Below, one piece after another: positions 7,511 through 16,792 of a stretch of 64,000 bases of DNA; the first letter of the stretch is position 1, and every line of letters begins with the position of its first letter. The position numbers and the translations under genes were made by a program. The notes below the pieces were generated by a model. It saw nothing but the letters and a program-made list of their open reading frames with translations. It ran no database searches and had not been told where the DNA came from. Source of the stretch: Flavobacterium sp. J27 (GTDB taxonomy: Bacteria > Bacteroidota > Bacteroidia > Flavobacteriales > Flavobacteriaceae); assembly GCF_004303025.1 (NCBI RefSeq), contig NZ_PJQW01000004.1:193183-257182 (forward strand). Direction: 5' to 3'.

Positions 7511-8473
7511 TTATTTTTTTACTTTTTTATAAACTATAAAAGGATAAATTAAGTAGTAAAAACTAATCATCCCTAAAGTAGTTAAAATTATTCCTACACT
7601 TAAAAAATGAGGCATGTCTACAGAATATCTTGTAATAAAGCCTTCCAAAAAACCTGCCATAATAGTAAAAGGCATAGTACTTAAAAAGATTTTGAAGGTA
7701 TTCTTGAAGCCAATTTTAAACGAGTTGAAACGAGAGAATGTTTTGGGGAATAAAATACTTGCACCTAATGCAAACCCAGCAGCAGCTTCAATAATCATGG
7801 CAAAAATTTCCATAGAACCATGAATCCAGATACCTCTCACACTTTCCCAAAAGACATTTTCTTTATAGAAGAAAGTTTGAAAAGCACCAAGCATGATGCA
7901 GTTTTTCATAAATACATAAAAAGTACCAAAGCCTATAAAAATTCCCATGAAATATGATAATGCGCCTACTCGCAAATTATTCCAAGTAATACTAATATAG
8001 CTCCCCCAATTACTTCCCGATTTATAAACAGCAACAGGGTTTCCTTCTTTAATGTTTTCTAATGACATATTTACATAGGAGTCACCTAATATTAATCTTA
8101 CAAATGTGTCGTCGTTAACTGCAGAGACAATCCCTATTGAAGTTAAAATGATAAAAATTAAAAAACCATATAAAATATATCTTCTGTATTCATAAACTAA
8201 AAGAGGTACTTCAGTTTTAAAAAAATATAGAAAACGATTCGTATCTTCTCTTTTTGTTTTATAAATTTTTTGGTAGGTTTGCGAAGCTAAATAATTTAAA
8301 TAAGTTACCGTTTTACTTTTAGGATAATAGGTTTGAGCATAAGCTAAATCATTAACCAAATGAATATATAAATTGGCTAACTCGTCAGGTTTTTTTTTAG
8401 ATTTACCAAAAATAGCTTGTTCAAATTCAAGCCATTTTTCTTTATTTTGTTTAATAAAAGCAACTTCTCTCAT
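7511..8473 (-). CDS. SpoIIM-like membrane protein (stage II sporulation protein M family)
   Basis: A 320-residue multi-pass inner-membrane protein. The soluble N-terminus (MREVAFIKQNKEKWLEFEQA) is typical of the family. It is followed by about five or six helices, including RRYILYGFLIFIILTSIGIV and the conserved glycine-rich SYFMGIFIGFGTFYVF, and a loop with GIWIHGSMEIFAMIIEAAAG that carries the HGxxE signature of SpoIIM/YgaP-type proteins. The organism cannot be presumed to sporulate; the family is widespread in non-spore formers next to RDD and MoxR genes. It is the first gene of the leftward operon and lies only 20 bases from the divergent RDD gene. Confidence 0.87.
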   Translation of the reverse strand: MREVAFIKQNKEKWLEFEQAIFGKSKKKPDELANLYIHLVNDLAYAQTYYPKSKTVTYLNYLASQTYQKIYKTKREDTNRFLYFFKTEVPLLVYEYRRYILYGFLIFIILTSIGIVSAVNDDTFVRLILGDSYVNMSLENIKEGNPVAVYKSGSNWGSYISITWNNLRVGALSYFMGIFIGFGTFYVFMKNCIMLGAFQTFFYKENVFWESVRGIWIHGSMEIFAMIIEAAAGFALGASILFPKTFSRFNSFKIGFKNTFKIFLSTMPFTIMAGFLEGFITRYSVDMPHFLSVGIILTTLGMISFYYLIYPFIVYKKVKK

Positions 8474-8493
8474 GAAGTGCTAAAATATAAAAT

Positions 8494-9234
8494 ATGTCAC
8501 AATTAACGATAAATACGACACAAAATGTTACAATTAATTTCACAGCAGCTTCTGTTGGAGAAAGACTGTTAGGTCAAATTCTTGATTTACTTGTAATGAT
8601 GGCTTATAGTATTGTTGTAGGATACATTGTAGATTTGAGTGGTTTAGAATCATTTTTAACCACGATTGATGATTGGTCTGCAATGGCTGTTTATATATTA
8701 CTTTATTTACCTGTTTTTTTCTATACACTTATTTTAGAGAGTATTTGGGAAGGTAGAACTGTGGGTAAAAAGATTATGAAGATGAAAGTGATAAAAATAG
8801 ATGGTTATCAAGCTGGTTTTGGAGATTATTTAATTCGATGGTTGTTTCGTATCATAGAAGTATTACCTCCTTTTACTATTGTGGGCGTTCTTACAATCAT
8901 TTTTAATAATAGAAATCAGCGTTTAGGCGATATGGGTGCTGGTACAGCAGTAATTTCATTAAAAAATAATATAAATATTAATCATACTATTTTGCAAGAA
9001 GTAAATGATGATTATGTGCCTACTTATCCATTGGTAATCAAACTTTCAGATAATGATGTTCGAATTATAAAAGAAACATTTGAAGCGGCATTGATTAATA
9101 GAGATTATAATACTTTAATTAAATTAAGAGACAAGATTATAGCTGTAACTGAAATTAAAAATCAATCAGGTAATGATGAAGATTTTATAAGGACATTATT
9201 AAAAGATTATAATTTTTATACTCAAAACATGTAA
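8494..9234 (+). CDS. RDD-family membrane protein
   Basis: A 246-residue protein. The N-terminal RDD domain (about residues 18-155) carries ASVGERLLGQILDLLVMM, then a second helix, the EGRTVGKKIMKMKVIK loop between helices, and ERNQRLGDMGAGT-like NRNQRLGDMGAGTAVI at its end, all classic RDD features. A cytoplasmic C-terminal tail of about 85 residues is rich in charged residues (NDNDVRIIKETFEAAL-type helix) and is not part of RDD. It is divergent from the SpoIIM-like gene with 20 bases between the start codons. RDD-SpoIIM pairing is common, so the two proteins probably act with the MoxR system. The stop codon abuts the stop of the convergent gene. Confidence 0.88.
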   Translation: MSQLTINTTQNVTINFTAASVGERLLGQILDLLVMMAYSIVVGYIVDLSGLESFLTTIDDWSAMAVYILLYLPVFFYTLILESIWEGRTVGKKIMKMKVIKIDGYQAGFGDYLIRWLFRIIEVLPPFTIVGVLTIIFNNRNQRLGDMGAGTAVISLKNNININHTILQEVNDDYVPTYPLVIKLSDNDVRIIKETFEAALINRDYNTLIKLRDKIIAVTEIKNQSGNDEDFIRTLLKDYNFYTQNM

Positions 9235-11031
9235 TTATTTGCTAAGATATAAATACCCATTTATAGGTTCTGGATAGCTAGGGTCATTTAAATATAAAAT
9301 ATAATAATAAGTTCCGTCTGGGGCAGTTTTTGTTCCAATTCCATCTGCTACATAGCCATCCCAATCTGGTTTGTCATTATTTCCTAACCAGAGTAATTTA
9401 CCCCATCTATTATATATTTCTAATTGGAAATGGATAAAAATATCTCGTAAACCATCAATAAAAAAGGTGTCATTTAAGTTGTCATTATTAGGTGAAATAG
9501 CATTATAAATTATTGGTGGACAATTTTCAACTTGCAATAAAAATGAAGTGATACTAACACAATTATTTTCATTTTCTATCCGTATAAAAATTTCTTTAGG
9601 AGTTGTTATTGCTTCATAAGAACTAGTATTCAAAATAGGATTTATATTATTTAATGCGTCATCATAAGTTTCATGAAAAGTAACCAAGTGAAAAGGGTTT
9701 GTTTTTACTTCTTCTTCATAATTTGAAAAATCAAAAATGCCTCTGGTAAACCCTAAATTACAACTTATTGATGGTGGTAATATATTATAAGTAGGGGAAA
9801 TAAATAATTCAATCTGTGTAGAGTAGCTGTTGTTTGTTTCTACTAATTCCGTAACAACACCTGTTCCATTTCCTAAATCATCAACAACAGCTGTCAATAT
9901 AAAATTGGAAGGAATTGTATTTGGAATTGTTATTATGGTGTTTCCAGATTCATTTCCACCAATAGGAATTGGATTTTGCGTTTGTGTGGAACCCACTACA
10001 ATTCCGTCCGCATAAAAGGCAATAGGAGTGTTGGCAGCTAAAATCTCAGTACTATTAACATTGTATACGGTAAAACTCACTGGAATGTTACGATTGTTGC
10101 AGGCTAATTGGTAATCATCTATGGTTATGGTAGCATCTGGCAATTGACTATTTAATTTAGTTACAACGGTATTAATCATAATAAAATCCTGATAAGATGA
10201 AAGTGTAATGTTTGCACTGGTATTTCCTATTTGAATATAATTTTCTATATCATAAATATCTAAATCCATATTATATAAATCGGTTGCGCCAGTTATAGAG
10301 TTTGTTCCGTTAAAAACATTATTTATAGGATTAGAAGCATTGCTTATGACAGTTCCATTTATAGCAAATGTTTCCGTAGCTAAAGAGATATCACCTTCCC
10401 ATGCTATAAAACCAGCCGTTGCATTGTTATTATCAATTACATATAGATTAGTTAAATCAATACTTAAATTACTTGGAACCCCTTGTAAACCATCATATAC
10501 ATTTATTTGATTTAAGGGTAAATTACTGTTTTCATAAATGATTAGTATGGCCCAACCCGCAAAATTGGTAGAAATTTGTTTATGGTACACTTCATAGGCA
10601 GATATGTCTAAATCAGATAAAGTATAATCTCCATTGCCATTGGTTTGGATAAAAGAAGTAATGTCTTTAAAAGCACTAAAATAGGTAAAGGTTTGATTCA
10701 CTCCAGAAATTCTACTATGACTAAATGTTCTTTCAGGTGTCATAATTGTACCGTTTAAATCTACTTCAAAATCACCATCACCACTTCCAGACCAATATAA
10801 AAAAGCTTTAATTACTGTGTCATCTGGAGATAGATTTAATTGTGCGGAAGAAGAAGTACCAGTGACTAGCCCAGCAGTTAAGTTGTTTTCGGCAGTATTC
10901 ATGGTGTTACCAATAAAGGTAAAATCATACCGACCATTAATTTGAGTGTAGAGCGTAATATCTTGTCCATTCAAAAAGATTGGGAAAAGTAGGAAAATGA
11001 AGTAAACCAGGAAGTATTTTTTTTGCCTCAC
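9235..11031 (-). CDS. T9SS type B sorting-domain protein
   Basis: A 598-residue secreted protein. A signal peptide (residues 1-22, ending LNGQ) is followed by a large beta-rich region and a CARDB-like Ig domain around residues 300-415 (LVETNNSYSTQIELF at its end). The gliding-motility-associated C-terminal domain occupies about residues 505-598: NAISPNNDNLNDTFF, then IYNRWGKLLW and APDGTYYYILYL. That domain is the type B signal for the type IX secretion system and leads to surface delivery or release. The start is GTG at 11029-11031, since no other start precedes the signal peptide. It is convergent with the RDD gene, and the stop codons touch. Function is likely adhesin-like, but no enzymatic domain is visible. 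Confidence 0.88.
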   Translation of the reverse strand: MRQKKYFLVYFIFLLFPIFLNGQDITLYTQINGRYDFTFIGNTMNTAENNLTAGLVTGTSSSAQLNLSPDDTVIKAFLYWSGSGDGDFEVDLNGTIMTPERTFSHSRISGVNQTFTYFSAFKDITSFIQTNGNGDYTLSDLDISAYEVYHKQISTNFAGWAILIIYENSNLPLNQINVYDGLQGVPSNLSIDLTNLYVIDNNNATAGFIAWEGDISLATETFAINGTVISNASNPINNVFNGTNSITGATDLYNMDLDIYDIENYIQIGNTSANITLSSYQDFIMINTVVTKLNSQLPDATITIDDYQLACNNRNIPVSFTVYNVNSTEILAANTPIAFYADGIVVGSTQTQNPIPIGGNESGNTIITIPNTIPSNFILTAVVDDLGNGTGVVTELVETNNSYSTQIELFISPTYNILPPSISCNLGFTRGIFDFSNYEEEVKTNPFHLVTFHETYDDALNNINPILNTSSYEAITTPKEIFIRIENENNCVSITSFLLQVENCPPIIYNAISPNNDNLNDTFFIDGLRDIFIHFQLEIYNRWGKLLWLGNNDKPDWDGYVADGIGTKTAPDGTYYYILYLNDPSYPEPINGYLYLSK

Positions 11032-11144
11032 ACTTTAAATTATACTTAAAATATGTTCTAAGATACTAATTAATTTAATAAAATCTTTCTATTTCAACTG
11101 GCATGAATTAAAAAATTAGTAATTTTCGGCTTTAATATAAACAT

Positions 11145-12092
11145 TTGAAAACATATCAAGTAAAAAAATATACTACTGACTATTATTCTAAATGGAATGA
11201 ATTTGTTGACCAAGCCAAGAATGCAACATTTTTGTTTCATAGAGATTTTATAGAATATCATAGTGACCGTTTTGAAGATTACTCTCTTCTTGTTTTTGAT
11301 GAAAGAAATAATCTTAAAGCCATATTGCCTGCAAATAAAGTAGGAGATACTATTTATTCTCATCAAGGGTTAACTTATGGCGGATTAGTATTGCCAAAAT
11401 ATGTAAAGTTTACAGAAGTAAGAGCCTTATTTTTCTCCATTACCGATTACTTAAGTCAAAAAAAAATAAAAAAAATTAATTATAAACCCATCAATCCTTA
11501 TTATCAAACATTGCCATCGGAAGAGTATCTATTTCTTTTAAATGAAATGGATGCAATTTTAGTGAAACGAGAATTAAATTTATGTCTTCCTTTTCATAAA
11601 GAGTTTAGGATTTCAAAAAGTAAACTTAAGCATTATAGGAAAAATGAAAAATTAGATTTTAAGATACATTCTGGAAAGGATTTTTCTAGTTTTTGGAATA
11701 AGGTTTTAATTCCAAGATTAAGAGATAAATATAACACGGAACCAGTGCATAGTTTAGCAGAAATAACATATTTGTCAAAAAAATTTCCAGAAAAAATAAT
11801 TCAGTATGATATTTATTTTAATAATGAAATTGTTGCTGGAATTACGCTGTTTAAAACGAAACATGGAATAAAATCTCAGTATGGAGCTACAACAGATTTA
11901 GGAGAAAAGTTAAGAGCTTTAGATTTTTTGTATTTTAAAATTATTGAAATGTACCAAGATCAATGTCAGTTTTTTGATATGGGAACTTGTACTGAGAATA
12001 ACGAATTAGGTTTTAATTCTGGGTTATTAAATCAAAAAGAAGAGTTAGGATGTTTTTTATATACTCAAGATACTTATAGTATTACAATATGA
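11145..12092 (+). CDS. FemAB/GNAT-like acyltransferase of a sugar cluster
   Basis: A 315-residue protein with the FemAB-type double GNAT pattern: the N-terminus [20 protein letters not shown], a central basic segment ([14 protein letters not shown]) and the C-terminal acyl-CoA-like fold with [20 protein letters not shown] and [12 protein letters not shown]. Members are found beside DegT/FdtB aminotransferases and probably acylate the amino sugar or the nascent glycan, but the acyl donor is unknown. The start codon is TTG at 11145-11147: a stop lies four codons upstream in frame, and the homology begins at this position. It overlaps the aminotransferase gene by four bases (ATGA), so translation is likely coupled. 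Confidence 0.75.
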   Translation: MKTYQVKKYTTDYYSKWNEFVDQAKNATFLFHRDFIEYHSDRFEDYSLLVFDERNNLKAILPANKVGDTIYSHQGLTYGGLVLPKYVKFTEVRALFFSITDYLSQKKIKKINYKPINPYYQTLPSEEYLFLLNEMDAILVKRELNLCLPFHKEFRISKSKLKHYRKNEKLDFKIHSGKDFSSFWNKVLIPRLRDKYNTEPVHSLAEITYLSKKFPEKIIQYDIYFNNEIVAGITLFKTKHGIKSQYGATTDLGEKLRALDFLYFKIIEMYQDQCQFFDMGTCTENNELGFNSGLLNQKEELGCFLYTQDTYSITI

Positions 12093-13192
12093 TAAAGTTT
12101 TTAGATTTACGTTTAATAAATAAACCTTATGAGATCGCTTTTCAAGAAAAAATGAATAAGTTCCTTGATAAAGGATGGTATATTTTAGGAGATGAGGTTG
12201 TAGTATTTGAAAAAGAATTTTCATCCTATTGTGGAACGAAATATTGTATAGGTGTAGGCAATGGATTAGATGCTTTAACCCTAATTTTTAAAGGGTATAT
12301 TCAATTAGATAAATTACAAAAAGGTGATGAAATAATTGTTCCTGCAAATACTTATATTGCTAGTATTTTGGCTATACTTCAAGCTGATTTAATCCCTGTT
12401 TTAGTAGAGCCTGATTACAAAACATATAATTTAGATACTCGTTTAATTCATGAAAAAATTACCGCTAAAACTAAAGCTATTCTTGCGGTTCATTTATACG
12501 GACAGTTAGCAGATATGGAAGCGATTAATACCATAGCAAAGCAATATAAATTATTAGTTATTGAAGATGCGGCTCAAGCACATGGTGCTGTTTCTAATTG
12601 GAATAAGAGAAAGGCTGGAAACTTAGGAAATGCTGCAGGATTTAGTTTTTATCCAGGTAAAAATTTAGGAGCTTTAGGAGATGCGGGTGCTATAACTACT
12701 AATGATGAGAATTTAGCCCAAGTACTTTTTTCTATGCGAAATTATGGTTCGAAAACTAAATACGAAAATGAAATTTTAGGAACCAATTCAAGATTAGATG
12801 AATTACAGGCCGCTTTTTTAAATGTAAAGTTACCCCATTTGGAAAACGAAAATGAAAAGAGAAGAAATATAGCCAAACGTTATCTGAAAGAAATACATAA
12901 TGGAAAAATACAGCTTCCTTTTTGGAATGAGAGTAACAATCATGTTTTTCATTTATTTGTGATTCGAGCCAAAAACAGAGATGAATTAATACATTATTTA
13001 AAAGTTAATGGAATTCAAACGATGATTCATTATCCTATTGCACCACATAAACAAGAAGCTTTACAGAAATGGCATGCGCTTTCATTTCCAATTACAGAGA
13101 AAATACATGAAGAAGTATTGAGTATTCCCTTAAACGGAATTTTAAGTGAAGAAGAGATAGAAAGAATTATTAATGTTCTAAATGCGTATTAA
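12089..13192 (+). CDS. DegT/DnrJ/EryC1-type sugar aminotransferase, FdtB-like
   Basis: A 367-residue PLP enzyme. The Schiff-base lysine is K191 in [17 protein letters not shown], and the PLP-pyridine aspartate is D160 in [11 protein letters not shown]. The substrate-side segment [18 protein letters not shown] is also present. The family transfers an amino group to a keto sugar nucleotide. The presence of an FdtA-like ketoisomerase at 15483 in the same block suggests C-3 amination, giving dTDP-3-amino-3,6-dideoxyhexose (Fuc3N or Qui3N type). The enzymes making the dTDP-6-deoxy-4-keto precursor (RmlA, RmlB) are not in the window. The start ATG is at 12089-12091, overlapping the upstream stop. 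Confidence 0.88.
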   Translation: MIKFLDLRLINKPYEIAFQEKMNKFLDKGWYILGDEVVVFEKEFSSYCGTKYCIGVGNGLDALTLIFKGYIQLDKLQKGDEIIVPANTYIASILAILQADLIPVLVEPDYKTYNLDTRLIHEKITAKTKAILAVHLYGQLADMEAINTIAKQYKLLVIEDAAQAHGAVSNWNKRKAGNLGNAAGFSFYPGKNLGALGDAGAITTNDENLAQVLFSMRNYGSKTKYENEILGTNSRLDELQAAFLNVKLPHLENENEKRRNIAKRYLKEIHNGKIQLPFWNESNNHVFHLFVIRAKNRDELIHYLKVNGIQTMIHYPIAPHKQEALQKWHALSFPITEKIHEEVLSIPLNGILSEEEIERIINVLNAY

Positions 13193-13194
13193 TA

Positions 13195-14643
13195 GTGAGT
13201 GAGGAAAAGAGCACATATAAGAGGATTCTATTTGCTACTTCTGTTTTTGGAAGTATGCAATTTGTAAATCTTTTCTTTTCATTTGTTAAACACAAACTGT
13301 TATCCATTTTTATTGGAGCAGAAGGGTATGGTATTTTTGGAATGTTAAATTCTATAGTCGATTTAATTAAATCTATTTCAGGTTTGTCGATAGATAATAG
13401 CGCAGTAAAAGCAATAGCAAGCCAAGAAAATAGTAATTTTAAAGCACAAATAGTTTTAAAACTATCTCTTTTAACAGGTATATTAGGATGTCTTGTTACG
13501 ATTTTATTTTCTCCAATTATTAGCAAATACTTGTATTTTACTTATGACTATTGGTACCTTATTGTTTTTTTAGGGTTAGCCGTGTTTTTCAAACAAATTA
13601 CAAGTGCTTTTAATGCTATTTTACAAGGTAAAAGTCTCTTTAATAAATTAGCAAAATCAAATTTATTATCAAATGGTTTTGGTTTGCTTTTTACCATCCC
13701 TTTTTTTTATTTTTTCAAAAAAGATTTTATCATTCCGGCTATCATAATTACAGCTTTAGTCAACATGATGGTATGTTGGTTTTTTGTAAGAAAAATCAAG
13801 GTCTTGAATGCTCTTTTAACATTTAAAGAAGCCGTATCGCAAGGAAAAGAAATTATTTATTTTGGTAGCTTATTAATGATTATGTCTTTTTTACCTTTAT
13901 TAGTCAATTATACGCTTCAAATCTTAATAAATAAGCAAGATGGTATTGAAAATGTAGGTCTTTTTAATGTGGCCAATATTATTTTAAATACCTATGTTGG
14001 TTTTCTTTTTAATGCCATGTCTTTGGAATACTATCCTCGATTAGTAAGTTTAGAAAAGGATAGTAGTAAAGTAGCCATTACGGTAAAGCAACAAGCCATT
14101 GTAAGCACTTTATTATTAGTTCCAGTAGTGATTTTTTTTATTGGCTTTGGAGAATTTATAATCCAAGTTCTATTTTCTAAAGAGTTTTTAGAAGTTAATC
14201 AATTGTTGCAATGGGCAGTTATAGGTATGTTTTTTAAAGCCATTTCTTTTTCGATAGGTTATTTGTTTATTGCAAAAGCTGATTCCAAAGTTTTTATGAA
14301 AACTTCATTAGGCTTTAATATTTTGTATTTTTTAATGCTATACTTTGGGTATCAAATAGGAGCATTTAAAGGTATGGGAATAGCCATTGCAATTTATTTT
14401 TTTCTTCATTTAACAGGAGTTTATCTTATAGCCCAAAAAAGATATCAGATGCATTTTTTTGAAAAGAAAGACATTTATTTATTTATCGGCCAATTCCTTA
14501 CTTTATTAGTTGCGCTTTTTATTATGCGATTGTCCTCTCAAATTCATTTATATTTGATTGCCATTTTATTTGTTTTAAGTGCTGGCTATACATTTTATAA
14601 AATTAATAAATTAGTAGTTTTAAAAGAGTTGTTTAAGAAATGA
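13195..14643 (+). CDS. O-antigen translocase (Wzx-type flippase)
   Basis: A 482-residue, roughly 12-14 helix protein of the polysaccharide transporter/MATE-like family. The N-terminus has the Wzx-typical ATSVFGSMQFVNLFFSFVKH, then IGAEGYGIFGMLNSIVDL. It flips undecaprenyl-pyrophosphate-linked repeat units across the inner membrane. The start is GTG at 13195-13197, two bases after the stop of the aminotransferase gene, and the next gene overlaps its stop by four bases. No Wzy polymerase is visible nearby, so the unit may be used singly, as in O-linked protein glycosylation, or the polymerase may lie elsewhere. Confidence 0.9.
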   Translation: MSEEKSTYKRILFATSVFGSMQFVNLFFSFVKHKLLSIFIGAEGYGIFGMLNSIVDLIKSISGLSIDNSAVKAIASQENSNFKAQIVLKLSLLTGILGCLVTILFSPIISKYLYFTYDYWYLIVFLGLAVFFKQITSAFNAILQGKSLFNKLAKSNLLSNGFGLLFTIPFFYFFKKDFIIPAIIITALVNMMVCWFFVRKIKVLNALLTFKEAVSQGKEIIYFGSLLMIMSFLPLLVNYTLQILINKQDGIENVGLFNVANIILNTYVGFLFNAMSLEYYPRLVSLEKDSSKVAITVKQQAIVSTLLLVPVVIFFIGFGEFIIQVLFSKEFLEVNQLLQWAVIGMFFKAISFSIGYLFIAKADSKVFMKTSLGFNILYFLMLYFGYQIGAFKGMGIAIAIYFFLHLTGVYLIAQKRYQMHFFEKKDIYLFIGQFLTLLVALFIMRLSSQIHLYLIAILFVLSAGYTFYKINKLVVLKELFKK

Positions 14644-15362
14644 AAGTAATATCAAAAATAAAGAGAATCTTAAAGGTAAATTGGGTTAAATCCATTTATT
14701 TTAACTTTAAAAAATTTCCTTTTGCTATTGCTAAAAAGATGCCAGTTTTATTTTATGGTAGCGTAAAATTTCAAAATATATCGGGAAAAATAAGTATTAA
14801 TGCTCCCATACAAACCGGAATGATTGGTTTTGGAAAGCCTTATGAAATGAATACACTTTCCAGTGGCATTGCAGAAATAATGCTGGCAGGGACTATTATT
14901 TTTGAAGGACATGTTCAATTTGGGAAAGATTATTTTGTATTTGTAACAAAAGAAGGTGTTTTACAAATGGGAGATATGTCTTCCATTGCTTCCAAAGGAA
15001 AAATTATTTGTACCAAAGAAATTGTTTTTGGAAGGTATGCTAGACTAGGTTCTGAATGCCAAGTTATTGATACCAATTTTCATGAAATGATGGATACTAT
15101 AACCCACCAAAAGTTCCCTATGCATGCACCTATTAGAATTGGAAACTATAATTTTATAAGTAATAGAGTTACGTTTTTATCCAAATCGATTACACCAGAT
15201 TATTGTACAGTTGCCTCAAATAGTTTGTGTAATAAAGACTATACTTCTTTAGGAAATACTATTTTAATTGGAGGTGTTCCAGCTCAATTAGTAAAAGAAA
15301 ATATTACGAGAGATTGGGAAGGTGAAAAAGATTTGTTAGATAACTATTTAAAAAAGATTTAA
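14640..15362 (+). CDS. Left-handed beta-helix (hexapeptide) acyltransferase
   Basis: A 240-residue protein with hexapeptide-type repeats between about residues 50 and 215 (for example GEIMLAGTIIFEG-like AEIMLAGTIIFEG, VTKEGVLQMGDMSS, KEIVFGRYARLGSECQ, APIRIGNYNFISNR). It also has a conserved DTNFHEM loop, where His is the likely catalytic base. It closes with GGVPAQLVKENI, typical of the C-terminal turn of these enzymes. The family acetylates sugar hydroxyl or amino groups with acetyl-CoA. It overlaps the flippase stop by four bases. It may serve the amino sugar made by the FdtB-like enzyme, but it is longer than the usual FdtC-type enzyme, so other sugar positions are equally possible. Confidence 0.82.
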   Translation: MKVISKIKRILKVNWVKSIYFNFKKFPFAIAKKMPVLFYGSVKFQNISGKISINAPIQTGMIGFGKPYEMNTLSSGIAEIMLAGTIIFEGHVQFGKDYFVFVTKEGVLQMGDMSSIASKGKIICTKEIVFGRYARLGSECQVIDTNFHEMMDTITHQKFPMHAPIRIGNYNFISNRVTFLSKSITPDYCTVASNSLCNKDYTSLGNTILIGGVPAQLVKENITRDWEGEKDLLDNYLKKI

Positions 15363-15457
15363 ATTTTGATATAACCTAAATATATGTTATCAGAAATATT
15401 CCTAGTATATTTTATCTAGACATGGTTTTTTGTATCAGAAAATGATTTAAGAATAAG

Positions 15458-15465
15458 TACTTTTG
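15458..15465 (+). promoter_or_regulatory. -7 element upstream of the FdtA-like gene
   Basis: TACTTTTG fits TAnnTTTG and would start a transcript about 13 bases before the ATG at 15483. The best TTTG at 15429-15432 is 25 bases upstream, a little farther than the usual 17-23, so support is moderate. Confidence 0.4.
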
Positions 15466-15482
15466 AAAAATAATAAAGATTC

Positions 15483-15887
15483 ATGAAAATAGAAATAATT
15501 TCAATTCCTAAGATAGAAGATAGAAGAGGAAACTTGTCAGTTATTGAAAAAGATGTGGTTCCTTTTCAAATTAAGAGAGTGTATTATCTCTACGATGTGC
15601 CAAGTGGAGCAGAGAGAGGAGGACATTCTCATATTCAACAACAAGAGTTTTTAGTAGCGCTATCAGGAAGTTTTGATGTAATTTTAAATGATGGAAAAGC
15701 AGAACAAAAGGTCTCTTTAAATAAACCTTATGAAGGTCTTTTGATAAAAAATGGCATTTGGAGAGAATTAAAAAATTTTTCTTCTGGTTCGGTTTGTTTG
15801 GTTGTTGCTTCAGATGTCTTTGAAGAAGAAGATTATATAAGAGATTTTGAAGTGTTTTTAAGTTTAAATAATGAATTAATTAAATAA
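15483..15887 (+). CDS. FdtA/QdtA-like dTDP-sugar 3,4-ketoisomerase
   Basis: A 134-residue cupin of the WxcM/FdtA family. The catalytic segment GAERGGHSH (residues 42-50) carries the two histidines H48 and H50. It is followed by EFLVALSGSFDVILNDG, and the end has VLVVASDVFEEEDYIRDF-like VCLVVASDVFEEEDYIRD. These enzymes convert dTDP-4-keto-6-deoxyglucose to a 3-keto isomer, which the FdtB-type aminotransferase then aminates. Whether the galacto (FdtA) or gluco (QdtA) epimer is made cannot be told from the sequence by eye. It is separated from the main operon by 120 bases and has its own -7 element. The stop codon lies in a palindrome shared with the next gene. Confidence 0.88.
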   Translation: MKIEIISIPKIEDRRGNLSVIEKDVVPFQIKRVYYLYDVPSGAERGGHSHIQQQEFLVALSGSFDVILNDGKAEQKVSLNKPYEGLLIKNGIWRELKNFSSGSVCLVVASDVFEEEDYIRDFEVFLSLNNELIK

Positions 15888-15897
15888 TTAATTCATT
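15870..15897. terminator. Bidirectional terminator-like palindrome over two stop codons
   Basis: Perfect 12-base arms AATGAATTAATT (15870-15881) and AATTAATTCATT (15886-15897) flank a loop of AAAT. The TAA of the FdtA-like gene (15885-15887) and the stop of the convergent glycosyltransferase (15888-15890) both lie within it. It is AT-rich, so the stem is weak, but the position between convergent genes fits a shared terminator. Confidence 0.5.
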
Positions 15898-16781
15898 ACT
15901 CTAATTTTATACTCCGTCTTTACCTTTAAAATTATTAGCTTAAACACTAAAGAAATATTTCTCAATTTAAAATTATGAATGAGTTCATGATGTATTCTTT
16001 TTAACAAAGCGTTGTATTCACTAGTTTTAGTATTCATACCAAAAGCTTTTTTTAGTATCATAAACGTACTATAATTGATTCTTTTTTCATATACACTTTT
16101 TTTATAAAAATGGCTTAACTGAGAATTTGTTAAGAATCTTTTCTCTACTAAAGGCAAATCGATATAAATAAGGTTGTGTTTTCTAGCAACACGTAACCAA
16201 TAATCTAAATCTTCGTAAGCTAAATTTTCATCATAACCATTTAGTTCTTCAAAAACCATTCTTTTATACATGCCACTTACCGAACACATACAATTACCCC
16301 CTTTTAAAATACTCTCATAATTAGTATTAAAAATAGATGTATCCTTTACTTTTAAATTTGTATTAACTGGGAAATGATAATGTAATAAAAGATCGTCTTC
16401 ATCAATTATTTTAGCATTACCAAAAACTAATCCTGCATTCGGATTATTTAAAAAAGTATGAATTTGATTAGTTATTCCTTCTTTTGTAAGTACATCATCA
16501 GCTGCTAAATCAATTAAATAGTTTCCTTTTGAAAGTGCAACAGCTTGATTGAAAGATTTATTATTACCTATATTTATTGTGTTTTTTAGGAATAGAGTAG
16601 ACGGGTATTTTTGCAACCAATTTTCAATGACTGCAACAGAATTGTCCTGACTTGCATTGTCAACAATTATTAATTCAATATTTTTGTAATCTTGGTTAAT
16701 TACAGAATTTAAACTTCTTTCAACATAAAGAGCATGGTTGTAAGAAGTGCAAATTACAGTAACCAAAGGATCATTTAACAT
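15888..16781 (-). CDS. Family 2 glycosyltransferase
   Basis: A 297-residue GT-A enzyme. It opens with VTVICTSYNHALYVERSLNS and has ELIIVDNASQDNS, the standard GT2 nucleotide-binding part, and the metal-binding DxD-like region AADDVL near residue 98. The acceptor side contains YDENLAYEDLDYWLR, the ED...W pattern of inverting GT2 enzymes. It would add one sugar from a nucleotide donor to a lipid-linked glycan on the cytoplasmic side. It lies alone on the minus strand with a strong promoter that sits inside the start of the divergent gene. The donor and acceptor cannot be assigned. Confidence 0.9.
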   Translation of the reverse strand: MLNDPLVTVICTSYNHALYVERSLNSVINQDYKNIELIIVDNASQDNSVAVIENWLQKYPSTLFLKNTINIGNNKSFNQAVALSKGNYLIDLAADDVLTKEGITNQIHTFLNNPNAGLVFGNAKIIDEDDLLLHYHFPVNTNLKVKDTSIFNTNYESILKGGNCMCSVSGMYKRMVFEELNGYDENLAYEDLDYWLRVARKHNLIYIDLPLVEKRFLTNSQLSHFYKKSVYEKRINYSTFMILKKAFGMNTKTSEYNALLKRIHHELIHNFKLRNISLVFKLIILKVKTEYKIRVMN

Positions 16782-16792
16782 GATTTTTTTCT

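Noticed and set aside
7511-8473. Sporulation function for the SpoIIM-like protein
   Set aside because: Family name only. The gene lies in a MoxR/RDD cluster of a Gram-negative lineage, and no other sporulation gene is seen.
11094-11366. Leftward 90-codon ORF opposite the FemAB-like gene
   Set aside because: It overlaps the FemAB-like reading frame, and its composition is that of an antisense shadow.
13170-13526. Leftward ORF of 118 codons opposite the flippase start
   Set aside because: It lies fully over the flippase and aminotransferase ends, with no homology and no promoter or start signal of its own.
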